Assembly (NCBI GenBank): GCA_002448975.1 | Contig: DKBO01000167.1 | Coordinates: 8,836 to 22,632 of the forward strand | Direction of reading: 5' to 3' | Length of the DNA stretch: 13,797 nucleotides | Source: Nitrospiraceae bacterium UBA6898 | GTDB lineage: Bacteria > Nitrospirota > Thermodesulfovibrionia > Thermodesulfovibrionales > UBA6898 | Shown: positions 6,980 to 13,726 of the stretch, piece after piece | How positions within the stretch are numbered: the first letter of the stretch is position 1 | Layout: the number at the start of each line of letters is the position of its first letter | The notes under the pieces: model-generated | Seen by the model: only the letters and a program-made list of their open reading frames with translations | Database searches by the model: none | What the model was told of the DNA's origin: nothing | Translations under genes and position numbers: made by a program

Positions 6980-7586
6980 GACGACAAACCTTTTTCTCTG
7001 CGGTGTAGGAGGACAGGGAATTCTCCTCGCGAGCGAGGTAATCTCATCCGTCTGCATGAAGGTAGGTTTAGATATCAAGCAGAGCGAAGTCCACGGCATG
7101 GCACAGCGCGGCGGTTCCGTGGTTGCTCACCTGCGCTTCGGAGAAAAGGTCTACTCGCCGCTGATAGCGCCCGGGGGAGCTGATATTGTCGTTTCCTTCG
7201 AACTGCTCGAGGCCCTGCGGTATCTCCCGTACATGAACCGGAATACCCGCGTAATCGTCAATACACAGAAGATCCTTCCGGCTCCGGTTGCGACCGGCGT
7301 GGATAAGTATCCTGCTGATGTGGTCGATCAGCTGAGGCAGCGGGGTATTACCGTCTTTCCCCTGGACGCCTTTGTTGCCGCCAAGGATGTGGGAGAGACG
7401 AGGGCCGTGAATATGGTGCTGGTCGGCGCCCTTTCCGCACTGCTGTCTTTTGACGAAAAGATATTCCTTGAGGTGATCAGCGAGCGGATACCCGAGAAGG
7501 TCCGGGAGAAGAACATTGCAGCGTTCCTGAAAGGGAAAGAGGCCCTGCAGGGCATACTGATGAGCTCAGAACAGGCCCGGAAATAG
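6972..7586 (+). CDS. iorB: Indolepyruvate:ferredoxin oxidoreductase, beta subunit
   Basis: The subunit has 204 residues, the usual size for IorB, which carries the gamma-type domain of 2-oxoacid:ferredoxin oxidoreductases and pairs with IorA in the cytoplasm. The family signature G-V-G-G-Q-G-I (11-17) lies at the N-terminus, and the E-V-H-G-M-A-Q-R-G-G motif (39-48) follows; both are typical for the CoA-side subunit. The start at 6972 lies inside the end of iorA (8-nt overlap) and follows GGGAG by six bases. A TTG start at 6957 would add five charged residues and is less likely. It is the second gene of an iorAB pair, with a 147-base leader between it and paaK. Confidence 0.95.
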   Translation: MAKTTNLFLCGVGGQGILLASEVISSVCMKVGLDIKQSEVHGMAQRGGSVVAHLRFGEKVYSPLIAPGGADIVVSFELLEALRYLPYMNRNTRVIVNTQKILPAPVATGVDKYPADVVDQLRQRGITVFPLDAFVAAKDVGETRAVNMVLVGALSALLSFDEKIFLEVISERIPEKVREKNIAAFLKGKEALQGILMSSEQARK

Positions 7587-7621
7587 ACCGAAATGGAACG
7601 GGCTGGTGAAAAGCGAAGGAA

Positions 7622-7697
7622 GTACGCGGTCACGGAATTCGGAATGACGCGTACATTCCGCTACCCCGCAGTATCGCATTACGGAACGACGCACCAT
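7622..7697 (+). promoter_or_regulatory. Structured paaK leader with alternative stems and direct repeats
   Basis: The iorB-paaK gap holds two inverted repeats that exclude each other. CGGAATG (7640-7646) pairs with CATTCCG (7654-7660) around a seven-base loop, while GTACGCG (7622-7628) pairs with CGCGTAC (7648-7654). CGGAATGACGC (7640-7650) is also repeated with one change as CGGAACGACGC (7682-7692). Possible roles are a regulator site, an RNA switch, or an mRNA processing or stability element. No T-run follows, so it is not called a terminator. No named riboswitch was recognised. Confidence 0.4.
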
Positions 7698-7733
7698 AGG
7701 GACTTGTTTGCGCAGCGGTAAAAGGAGAGAGTC

Positions 7734-9035
7734 ATGATCTGGAACGGAGAATTCGAAACACTGCCTCGTGAGGCACTTGAAGCCCTTCAGCTCAAGCGGC
7801 TGAAGAACCTTGTTGAGCGGGTCTATACCGCAGTACCCTATTTCCACAAGAAGATGGATGAGGCCGGCGTGAAACCGGCAGATATCAAAAGTCTCGCTGA
7901 TCTGGTGAAACTGCCCTTTACCACAAAAGAGGACCTTCGGCTGAACTATCCCTTCGGACTGTTCGCTGTACCCTTTGATACGGTCGTACGGATCCATGCT
8001 TCGTCCGGCACGACCGGAAAGCCCACAGTCGTCGGATATACGAAAAATGACATCGAATCATGGGCAGAGCTCATGGCAAGGACGCTTTCTGCCGGCGGCG
8101 CCCATAAGGGCGATGTGGTGCACAACGCATACGGCTATGGTCTTTTCACCGGAGGCCTGGGCGCGCACTACGGGGCGGAAAAGCTCGGCGCCGCGGTCAT
8201 ACCCATATCGGGCGGCAATTCAAAACGCCAGATCATGATCATGCAGGACTTCGGCTCGACTGTTCTTCTGTGTACGCCTTCGTATGCGCTGAATCTCGCA
8301 GATGTCATGAAAGAGATGCAGGTCGACCCGAAGACCCTGAAGCTTCGCGTCGGCCTTTTCGGCGCAGAGCCGTGGTCGGAAAACATGCGGCAGGAGATCG
8401 AAGCGCGCCTGAATATCATGGCAATCGATATCTTCGGTCTGAGCGAGGTCATGGGTCCTGGTGTTGCTTCCGAATGCATCGAAGAAAAGCACGGCCTGCA
8501 CGTGTTCGAGGACTTTTTCATCCCCGAGATCATCGATCCCGAGACCGGAGTACCTGTCCCCCACGGGGAGCGGGGTGAGCTGGTATTTACCACCCTGACC
8601 AAGGAGGCGTTCCCCGTGATCCGTTACCGGACCAAGGACATCTCGCGCCTCATCACCGAGCCCTGCTCCTGCGGCCGCACCTTCTACCGGATGCAGCGAA
8701 TCACCGGCAGGACCGACGATATGCTCATCATCAGGGGCGTGAATGTGTTTCCATCGCAGATCGAGCATGTGCTTATGAGCATCGAGGGGGTCGAGCCGCA
8801 TTACCAGATCATTGTGGACCGGCAGGCATCGCTGGATGTCATGGAAGTACAGGTCGAGGTCAGTGAGAGCATTTTCTCTGATGAGATCAAGGTCCTTGAG
8901 AAACTCGGCAAGAAGATCGAGCGGGAGATCAAGGATCTTCTCGGGGTATCCTGCAAGGTAAAGCTCGTAGAGCCCAAGACCATACAGCGGTCTGAAGGCA
9001 AGGCGAAAAGGGTTATTGACAACAGAAAATTGTAA
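7734..9035 (+). CDS. paaK: Phenylacetate-CoA ligase (arylacetate-CoA ligase, AMP-forming)
   Basis: The protein has 433 residues, the normal length for PaaK, a member of the ANL adenylating superfamily. PaaK activates phenylacetate or a related arylacetate with ATP and CoA to the CoA thioester, via an acyl-AMP. Visible motifs are the phosphate loop S-S-G-T-T-G-K-P (90-97), G-L-S-E (235-238), Y-R-T-K-D with D302, the hinge region G-R-T-D-D-M (325-330), R-G-V-N-V-F-P (334-340), and near the C-terminus G-K-A-K-R-V with the likely catalytic lysine K424. A C-S-C-G pair (311-314) is typical of the family. The ribosome binding site AAGGAG (7722-7727) lies six bases before the ATG. Placement after iorAB suggests handling of arylacetyl-CoA or arylacetates; the exact aryl substrate cannot be read from sequence. 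Confidence 0.93.
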   Translation: MIWNGEFETLPREALEALQLKRLKNLVERVYTAVPYFHKKMDEAGVKPADIKSLADLVKLPFTTKEDLRLNYPFGLFAVPFDTVVRIHASSGTTGKPTVVGYTKNDIESWAELMARTLSAGGAHKGDVVHNAYGYGLFTGGLGAHYGAEKLGAAVIPISGGNSKRQIMIMQDFGSTVLLCTPSYALNLADVMKEMQVDPKTLKLRVGLFGAEPWSENMRQEIEARLNIMAIDIFGLSEVMGPGVASECIEEKHGLHVFEDFFIPEIIDPETGVPVPHGERGELVFTTLTKEAFPVIRYRTKDISRLITEPCSCGRTFYRMQRITGRTDDMLIIRGVNVFPSQIEHVLMSIEGVEPHYQIIVDRQASLDVMEVQVEVSESIFSDEIKVLEKLGKKIEREIKDLLGVSCKVKLVEPKTIQRSEGKAKRVIDNRKL

Positions 9036-9046
9036 ACAGAGGCATA

Positions 9047-9121
9047 GGCAAAGGTAAAGGTAGAAAGCAGGGTTGTCAATTAAATCAGGGGTTTTTTCCT
9101 TACCTGCACCTTCACCTGGCC
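9047..9121. repeat. Paired-arm intergenic repeat (hexamer-like units)
   Basis: The left arm has purine-rich six-base units (AGGCAA, AGGTAA, AGGTAG). The right arm has matching pyrimidine-rich units (CCTGCA, CCTTCA, CCTGGC). AGGTAAAGGT (9052-9061) pairs with ACCTTCACCT (9108-9117) at nine of ten positions, and GGC (9047-9049) can pair with GCC (9119-9121). The loop of about 46 bases contains a run of six T (9092-9097). It may form a large hairpin between paaK and the ACT gene; the role is unknown. Confidence 0.5.
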
Positions 9122-9152
9122 GTTTAAATTGCTAGCGATGCAGGAGGTTTTC

Positions 9153-9584
9153 ATGAAAGTAGAGCAGATATCCATATTCCTTGAGAACAAGTCGGGAAGG
9201 CTTGCAGAGGTTGCCGGCGTACTGGCAAAGGCAGAGATCAATATCCGTGCGCTTTCCCTCGCGGACACGACGGACTTCGGCATCCTGCGGCTCATTGTCA
9301 ATGACACGGAAAAGGCAAAGCAGGTCCTGAAGGACAACGGCTTCACCGTCGGCAAGACCGCGGTGATCGGCGTCGAGGTGGCTGATAAACCCGGCGGTCT
9401 GGCAGAAATACTGAACGTCATGAAGGACCATAATATCAACGTTGAGTATATGTACGCCTTTGTCCAGAAGTCAGCCGGCAATGCGATCATCATCTTTCGT
9501 TTCGACGAACTCGAGAAGGCGATCGATGTTCTGCGGAAATCGGGCATCAGGATCATGAGAGGCGAAGACATCTGCGCGCTCTGA
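9153..9584 (+). CDS. Tandem ACT-domain protein
   Basis: The protein has 143 residues made of two ACT domains and nothing else. The first spans about residues 2-67, with E-N-K-S-G-R-L-A-E-V (11-20). The second spans about 70-138, with the parallel motif A-D-K-P-G-G-L-A-E-I. The glycine at the strand-helix turn of each domain is the usual ligand-binding feature of ACT folds, which bind amino acids and often pair across a dimer. No DNA-binding or catalytic domain is attached, so it is probably an amino-acid sensor or a partner of another protein. The ribosome binding site AGGAGG (9142-9147) lies five bases upstream. Its place between paaK and livJ, 41 bases before livJ, suggests that it senses an amino acid handled by this locus. 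Confidence 0.88.
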   Translation: MKVEQISIFLENKSGRLAEVAGVLAKAEINIRALSLADTTDFGILRLIVNDTEKAKQVLKDNGFTVGKTAVIGVEVADKPGGLAEILNVMKDHNINVEYMYAFVQKSAGNAIIIFRFDELEKAIDVLRKSGIRIMRGEDICAL

Positions 9585-9625
9585 TCTTATGTACACTATT
9601 ATCCTAAAAGAAGGAGGGAATTGGT

Positions 9626-10792
9626 ATGAAAGTAGCAAAGTTGGCAGTACTGCTGTTGGCCATGACACTCATGGCCGTATCACCGGTCCTTGCGAAGGAG
9701 ACCATCAAGGTCGGTGCCATTCTTGCGGTCACCGGTCCGGCTGCATTCCTTGGTGCACCCGAGGAGAAGACGCTTGTGATGATGGTCGATGATATCAACA
9801 AGAAAGGCGGCATCAACGGCCATACGTTAGAACTTATCATCAAGGACTCCGGTGCAAGCCCGGAAAAGGCCCTCTCCTTCGCAAAGCAACTGATTGAGGA
9901 GGACAAGGTGCTCGCAATCATCGGCCCGTCCACGAGCGGCGAAACCATGAAGATCAAGGGCGTTGCCGAAGAAGGCAAGACGATCCTTCTGTCCTGCGCT
10001 GCTGCCGAGGTGATCGTCAACCCGGTGGCAAAATATGTCTTCAAGACCCCGCAGAAGGACAGCTATGCCGTCATCAAGATCTTCGAGGAGATGAAAAAGA
10101 TGGGCATTTCGAAGATTGGCGTACTGAGCAGCAACACGGGATTCGGCAAGGCAGGAAAGGAGCAGATCGAGAAACTCGCCCCCGAGCACGGCATCACGAT
10201 CCTCGTCAATGAGGTCTATGACAAGGCTGCAAGCGACCTTACGGCAGAGGTGACCAAGCTCAAGGCTGCGAATGTACAGGCGCTCATCAACTGGTCCATC
10301 GAACCGGCCCAGTCCATTGTGATCAAGAACGCCCGGCAGATCGGCTTCAATGGCCAGATATTCCAGAGTCACGGATTCGGCAACATCAAATACGTCGAGG
10401 CTGCATTACCGGCCGCTGAAGGCGTCATATTCCCTGCAGGCAGGCTCCTGGTCGCCGACACGCTTCCGAATAGCAATCCCCAGAAGGCTGTCCTGGAGAA
10501 ATACAAGAAGGAGTATGAACAAAAAAACCGTGGGGAAGAAGTCAGCACCTTCGGCGGCCATGCCTATGATGCATTGCTGATTCTCACGAAGGCTATCGAG
10601 AAGGCGGGCAGCACGGACAAGGAAGCTGTACGCAACGCCATAGAAAGCCTCAAAGGCGTGGTCGGCACGGCAGGCATCTTCAATTTCTCGCCCCAGGACC
10701 ACAACGGACTGTCCATAGACTCGTTCGAGATGCTCACGGTCAAGAACGGCAAGTTCGCGGTGTTGCCTGAACCGAAAGCAAAGAAAAAGTAA
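9626..10792 (+). CDS. livJ: Branched-chain-amino-acid-type ABC transporter, periplasmic binding protein
   Basis: The protein has 388 residues and opens with a Sec signal peptide (Met-Lys-Val-Ala-Lys, hydrophobic core, likely cut after Val-Leu-Ala at residue 23). The mature start, K-V-G-A-I-L-A-V-T-G-P-A-A-F-L-G, is typical of the Leu/Ile/Val-binding family (peripla_BP_6). Further family features are the I-I-G-P-S-T-S-G segment and the F-G-G-H-A-Y-D-A stretch near the C-terminus. It captures its ligand in the periplasm and delivers it to the LivHM channel. The family also includes binders of aromatic acids and other amino acids, so leucine is not certain as ligand here. The ribosome binding site GGAGGG (9613-9618) lies seven bases upstream. 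A strong hairpin follows the gene, which fits higher expression of the binding protein than of the permease. Confidence 0.92.
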   Translation: MKVAKLAVLLLAMTLMAVSPVLAKETIKVGAILAVTGPAAFLGAPEEKTLVMMVDDINKKGGINGHTLELIIKDSGASPEKALSFAKQLIEEDKVLAIIGPSTSGETMKIKGVAEEGKTILLSCAAAEVIVNPVAKYVFKTPQKDSYAVIKIFEEMKKMGISKIGVLSSNTGFGKAGKEQIEKLAPEHGITILVNEVYDKAASDLTAEVTKLKAANVQALINWSIEPAQSIVIKNARQIGFNGQIFQSHGFGNIKYVEAALPAAEGVIFPAGRLLVADTLPNSNPQKAVLEKYKKEYEQKNRGEEVSTFGGHAYDALLILTKAIEKAGSTDKEAVRNAIESLKGVVGTAGIFNFSPQDHNGLSIDSFEMLTVKNGKFAVLPEPKAKKK

Positions 10793-10821
10793 CAGGCATT
10801 GTTTTATCAGCTGCAGTTGTG

Positions 10822-10863
10822 TTCGGGAGTATTCAGGAGAAGCCTGAATGCTCCCGAATTTTG
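10822..10863 (+). terminator. Strong hairpin with T-run between livJ and livH
   Basis: TTCGGGAGTATTCAGG (10822-10837) pairs with CCTGAATGCTCCCGAA (10843-10858) along 16 bp, with one G-U wobble, around a five-base loop, and four T follow. It has the form of an intrinsic terminator. Because livH follows only 12 bases later with no clear promoter, it more likely acts as a partial terminator or as a 3'-end protector for livJ mRNA. Confidence 0.8.
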
Positions 10864-10874
10864 TCTGAGAACAT

Positions 10875-11765
10875 ATGAATATTGAACTTTTCTTCCAATA
10901 CCTTGTGGCAGGAGTCACCTACGGCACGATCTATGCCATCGTGGCCATCGGGTTCAATATCATTTACAATACGACCGGCATCATCAATTTTGCGCAGGGC
11001 GAATTCGTCATGCTCGGCGGAATGACTGCAGTCACCCTGCACGCGTTCCTCCCGCTCCCTGTTGCCATCCTGTCCGCGGTCATGATAACCATGGTCATCG
11101 GGGCACTTATCGAGATCACGTTCATCCGGTGGCTGACCAGCCCGTCCGTGCTCCGCATGATCATCATCACCATCGGCATCTCCATCCTGGTGAGGGAAAT
11201 AGCCCTGCATGTCTGGGGAGCAGGGGTCAAGGCCCTGCCCTATTTTACCGGAACGGCTGTTTCGGCAATATCCGTCGGCGATGTCCATATCTCTCCGCAG
11301 GTCCTCTGGGTCACCGGGGTCTCGGCGGTCATGGTCATCTGCCTCAATCTGTTCTTCACCCATACCCTGCCCGGCAGACAGATGCGCGCCTGCTCCGCCA
11401 ACCGCGATGCCGCCCGGCTCTGCGGGATAAACGCAAAGAACATGGTGACGCTTTCCTTTGTGCTGAGCGCGGGCATCGGTGCGCTTGCCGGCTGTGTCGT
11501 CTCCCCCATAACCTATGTCCAGTACGACGGCGGGACTGCGCTCGCCATCAAGGGGTTCACCGTGGCGATCATTGGCGGGCTCGGCAACAGCATGGCAGCG
11601 GTTGCTGCAGGACTGCTCCTGGGTATCCTTGAGTCACTCAGCATATGGGTCATGCCGACAGCATTCAAGGATGTCATCTCCATATCCATACTTCTGCTGA
11701 TCCTCTTTGTGCGGCCGAGCGGTCTGTTCGGCAGCAAAGAGGCCGCCCAGCTCAAGGAGTTCTGA
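10875..11765 (+). CDS. livH: Branched-chain-amino-acid-type ABC transporter, LivH permease
   Basis: The protein has 296 residues and is almost entirely hydrophobic, with about eight membrane-spanning segments, as expected for LivH. The N-terminal region carries the family pattern G-x-x-Y-G-x-I-Y-A-I-V-A-I-G-F-N (13-28) and I-N-F-A-Q-G-E-F-V-M-L-G-G (37-49). Near the C-terminus, G-L-G-N-S-M-A-A-V-A-A-G-L-L-L-G marks the cytoplasmic loop that contacts the ATPases. With LivM it forms the inner-membrane channel. The ribosome binding site is weak (GAGAA) and the gene starts 12 bases after the hairpin, so its expression probably depends on read-through from livJ. Its stop overlaps the livM start by one base (TGATG). 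Confidence 0.93.
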   Translation: MNIELFFQYLVAGVTYGTIYAIVAIGFNIIYNTTGIINFAQGEFVMLGGMTAVTLHAFLPLPVAILSAVMITMVIGALIEITFIRWLTSPSVLRMIIITIGISILVREIALHVWGAGVKALPYFTGTAVSAISVGDVHISPQVLWVTGVSAVMVICLNLFFTHTLPGRQMRACSANRDAARLCGINAKNMVTLSFVLSAGIGALAGCVVSPITYVQYDGGTALAIKGFTVAIIGGLGNSMAAVAAGLLLGILESLSIWVMPTAFKDVISISILLLILFVRPSGLFGSKEAAQLKEF

Positions 11766-12844
11766 TGGCCCGGAACAGGCATCTTCAGGTCTTCCTTCTG
11801 ATAGCAGCCGTGGCCGCGGTGCAGCTTGCGACCATGCTATCTGATACGCAGCACTATCTCACCCAGCTCACCATGTCCGGGTATTATTCGCTGGTCATTA
11901 TCGGGCTCTGCCTTCTCATCGGCTATGCAGGACAGATATCCCTCGGTCATGCCGGCTTCTTTGCGATCGGCGGGTATACGTCGGCATTTCTGACAACATA
12001 TGATCTTACCCCTGTCAGCGACAAGGCGTTCATAGCATTTCTCTCCCGCACAGGAATGCTGGTCAGCACCGAGGACCTGTATGGCGGCCAGGTGCTTCAC
12101 CTGCACCCATGGGCAGCATGCCTGATCGCCATATTGCTTGCCATCATCGTTGCCTATGCCATCGGAGGACCGGTACTGAAACTCAAAGGGCATTACCTCG
12201 CCATGGCAACGCTCGGCTTCGGCACGATCGTCTACAAGGTTGTTCTCGGCACAGAACAATTCGGAGCTGCTGACGGCATTTCCGAGGTGCCGGAATTTGC
12301 TCTCCTCCCGGGGATTGCGGTCAGCGGAAAACTTTCCATGCGCATCATGAACTACTATATCGCCTGGGGACTCGTCATACTCGGCGTTGTCCTGCTCTCA
12401 AACCTCGTCCATTCCCGCGTCGGCAGGGCGCTGCGATCGATACACGGCGCCGAGGACGCTGCAAATGCCATGGGGGTCAATACGGGCAGGTACAAGCTGA
12501 ACATGTTCGTGATCAGTGCAGTTTTTGCGGCGATCGGCGGCGTCTTTCTTACCCACTATAACGGTGGCATAGGACCCTCAGAGGCCTCCATCATGAAGTC
12601 AGTGCGTTATGTTGCTATCGTTGCGATCGGCGGCATGGCAAACCTCTGGGGCGCGCTGGTCATGGGCTTTGTCCTGAACTTCCTTTCCCTGAGGGGTTAT
12701 TTCGGCTCCTATGACGATGCTGTGTTCGGGGCAATCCTTATTATCATCATGCTCTTCACCCCCGAGGGTCTGCTCCGCAGGGATCTGTTCAGCGATATCC
12801 GGGGTATCTTAGGCGGCGGAAAAGACCTGGAGGAAAAGGTATAA
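11765..12844 (+). CDS. livM: Branched-chain-amino-acid-type ABC transporter, LivM permease
   Basis: The protein has 359 residues, with a membrane-rich pattern of about eight to ten segments. The start at 11765 is chosen because AAGGAG (11754-11759) lies five bases upstream and the ATG overlaps the livH stop by one base; the longer frame from 11645 would add 40 polar residues encoded inside livH. The LivM signature G-Y-A-G-Q-I-S-L-G-H-A-G-F-F-A-I-G-G-Y (53-71) is clear, and G-G-M-A-N-L-W-G-A near the C-terminus marks the ATPase-contact loop. A hydrophilic stretch of about 30 residues after residue 78 (T-T-Y-D-L-T-P-V-S) is longer than in the basic LivM form. It pairs with LivH in the inner membrane and is coupled to livG by a TAATG overlap. 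Confidence 0.93.
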   Translation: MARNRHLQVFLLIAAVAAVQLATMLSDTQHYLTQLTMSGYYSLVIIGLCLLIGYAGQISLGHAGFFAIGGYTSAFLTTYDLTPVSDKAFIAFLSRTGMLVSTEDLYGGQVLHLHPWAACLIAILLAIIVAYAIGGPVLKLKGHYLAMATLGFGTIVYKVVLGTEQFGAADGISEVPEFALLPGIAVSGKLSMRIMNYYIAWGLVILGVVLLSNLVHSRVGRALRSIHGAEDAANAMGVNTGRYKLNMFVISAVFAAIGGVFLTHYNGGIGPSEASIMKSVRYVAIVAIGGMANLWGALVMGFVLNFLSLRGYFGSYDDAVFGAILIIIMLFTPEGLLRRDLFSDIRGILGGGKDLEEKV

Positions 12845-13605
12845 TGGTCATCCTCGCCGTCAGGGACCTAAACAAAAGCTTCGGCGGTCTTCAGGCGGTC
12901 AAGGATGTCAGCTTCACCGTCACGACAGGTTCGATAAAAGCCCTCATAGGACCCAACGGGGCAGGTAAAACAACCCTCTTCAATCTTATATCGGGTGTAC
13001 TGAGCCCTGACTCCGGAACCATTTTTTTTGGAGACATGCAGATCGAGAGGATGAAACCGTTCCAGATAGCGGAAAAAGGAATGTCACGCACGTTCCAGCA
13101 TATCCGGCTTTTTCCTAACATGACCGCCATCGAGAACATCATGATCGGCAGGCACACGCACAGCAGGGCAGGTTTTATTGCCGGCATGTTCAGCCTGCCC
13201 TGGACGTGGAAGGAAGAGAGCCGAATCCGGAGCCGGTCCCGTGAGATCCTGGATTTCCTCGGGATCAGCGGACTGGCTGACAGTGAATCCACCAGCCTTG
13301 CCTATGGACAGCAGCGGATTATCGAGCTGGGTCGTGCCCTTGCCTGCGAACCGAAACTCCTGCTTCTGGACGAACCTGCTGCCGGTCTCAATATGAAAGA
13401 GACTGCGGAAATGGCAAACCTCATCACCAAGGTGAAGGATCTGGGCATTACCGTGCTCATCGTTGAGCACGACATGTCGCTGGTCATGAACATCTCAGAC
13501 GAGGTGATCGTCCTGAGCTACGGTCAGAAGATAGCCGACGATGTCCCGCTCGCCATTCAGAAGAATACGGAAGTGATCAGGGTCTATCTGGGGGAAGAAG
13601 AATGA
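12844..13605 (+). CDS. livG: Branched-chain-amino-acid-type ABC transporter, LivG ATPase
   Basis: The protein has 253 residues, a complete ABC ATPase of the LivG type. It has Walker A G-P-N-G-A-G-K-T-T (36-44), the Q-loop Q85 in S-R-T-F-Q-H-I-R-L-F (the R-T-F-Q form is typical of LivG), the signature L-A-Y-G-Q-Q-R (152-158), Walker B L-L-L-L-D-E-P (172-178) with catalytic E177, and the switch H209 in V-E-H-D-M. With LivF it powers transport through LivHM from the cytoplasmic side. The ATG overlaps the livM stop by one base, so translation is coupled; GGAGG at 12829-12833 lies ten bases upstream. The signature has Ala where Ser is more common, a conservative change. Confidence 0.95.
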   Translation: MVILAVRDLNKSFGGLQAVKDVSFTVTTGSIKALIGPNGAGKTTLFNLISGVLSPDSGTIFFGDMQIERMKPFQIAEKGMSRTFQHIRLFPNMTAIENIMIGRHTHSRAGFIAGMFSLPWTWKEESRIRSRSREILDFLGISGLADSESTSLAYGQQRIIELGRALACEPKLLLLDEPAAGLNMKETAEMANLITKVKDLGITVLIVEHDMSLVMNISDEVIVLSYGQKIADDVPLAIQKNTEVIRVYLGEEE

Positions 13606-13614
13606 TAAGAAGAC

Positions 13615-13710
13615 AGGGATCAAGGGGTCAAGGGGTCAAGGGGCCAAAGGGTTGGCGTGTTGTTCTTTCACTCGAATCCGCGAATCCTCGAACCCTCGAA
13701 CCCCCTTGCA
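13615..13710. repeat. Paired-arm octamer tandem repeat between livG and livF
   Basis: The left arm (13615-13654) is five eight-base units around the consensus AGGGGTCA. The right arm (13671-13702) is four eight-base units, CTCGAATC, CGCGAATC, CTCGAACC, CTCGAACC, followed by CCCTTGCA. G-rich left units can pair imperfectly with C-rich right units, so the whole element could fold into a hairpin within the liv transcript. It fills a 121-base gap in an operon whose three preceding genes abut or overlap. Confidence 0.7.
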
Positions 13711-13726
13711 CTCGCTGGTCTGTAGT

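Noticed and set aside
9073..9101. Promoter before the ACT gene starting with TTGTCA
   Set aside because: The -10 position at normal spacing reads TTCCTT, which is too far from consensus.
9827..10372. Open frame of 181 codons on the minus strand
   Set aside because: It lies wholly inside livJ on the opposite strand and has no recognisable features.
11645..11764. Longer livM start inside livH
   Set aside because: The first 40 residues would be encoded in another frame of livH and are polar and His-rich, unlike LivM; the TGATG overlap with a good ribosome binding site is the better start.
13615..13710. CRISPR-like array
   Set aside because: Units are only eight bases, directly adjacent without unique spacers, and the second arm has the opposite strand bias.
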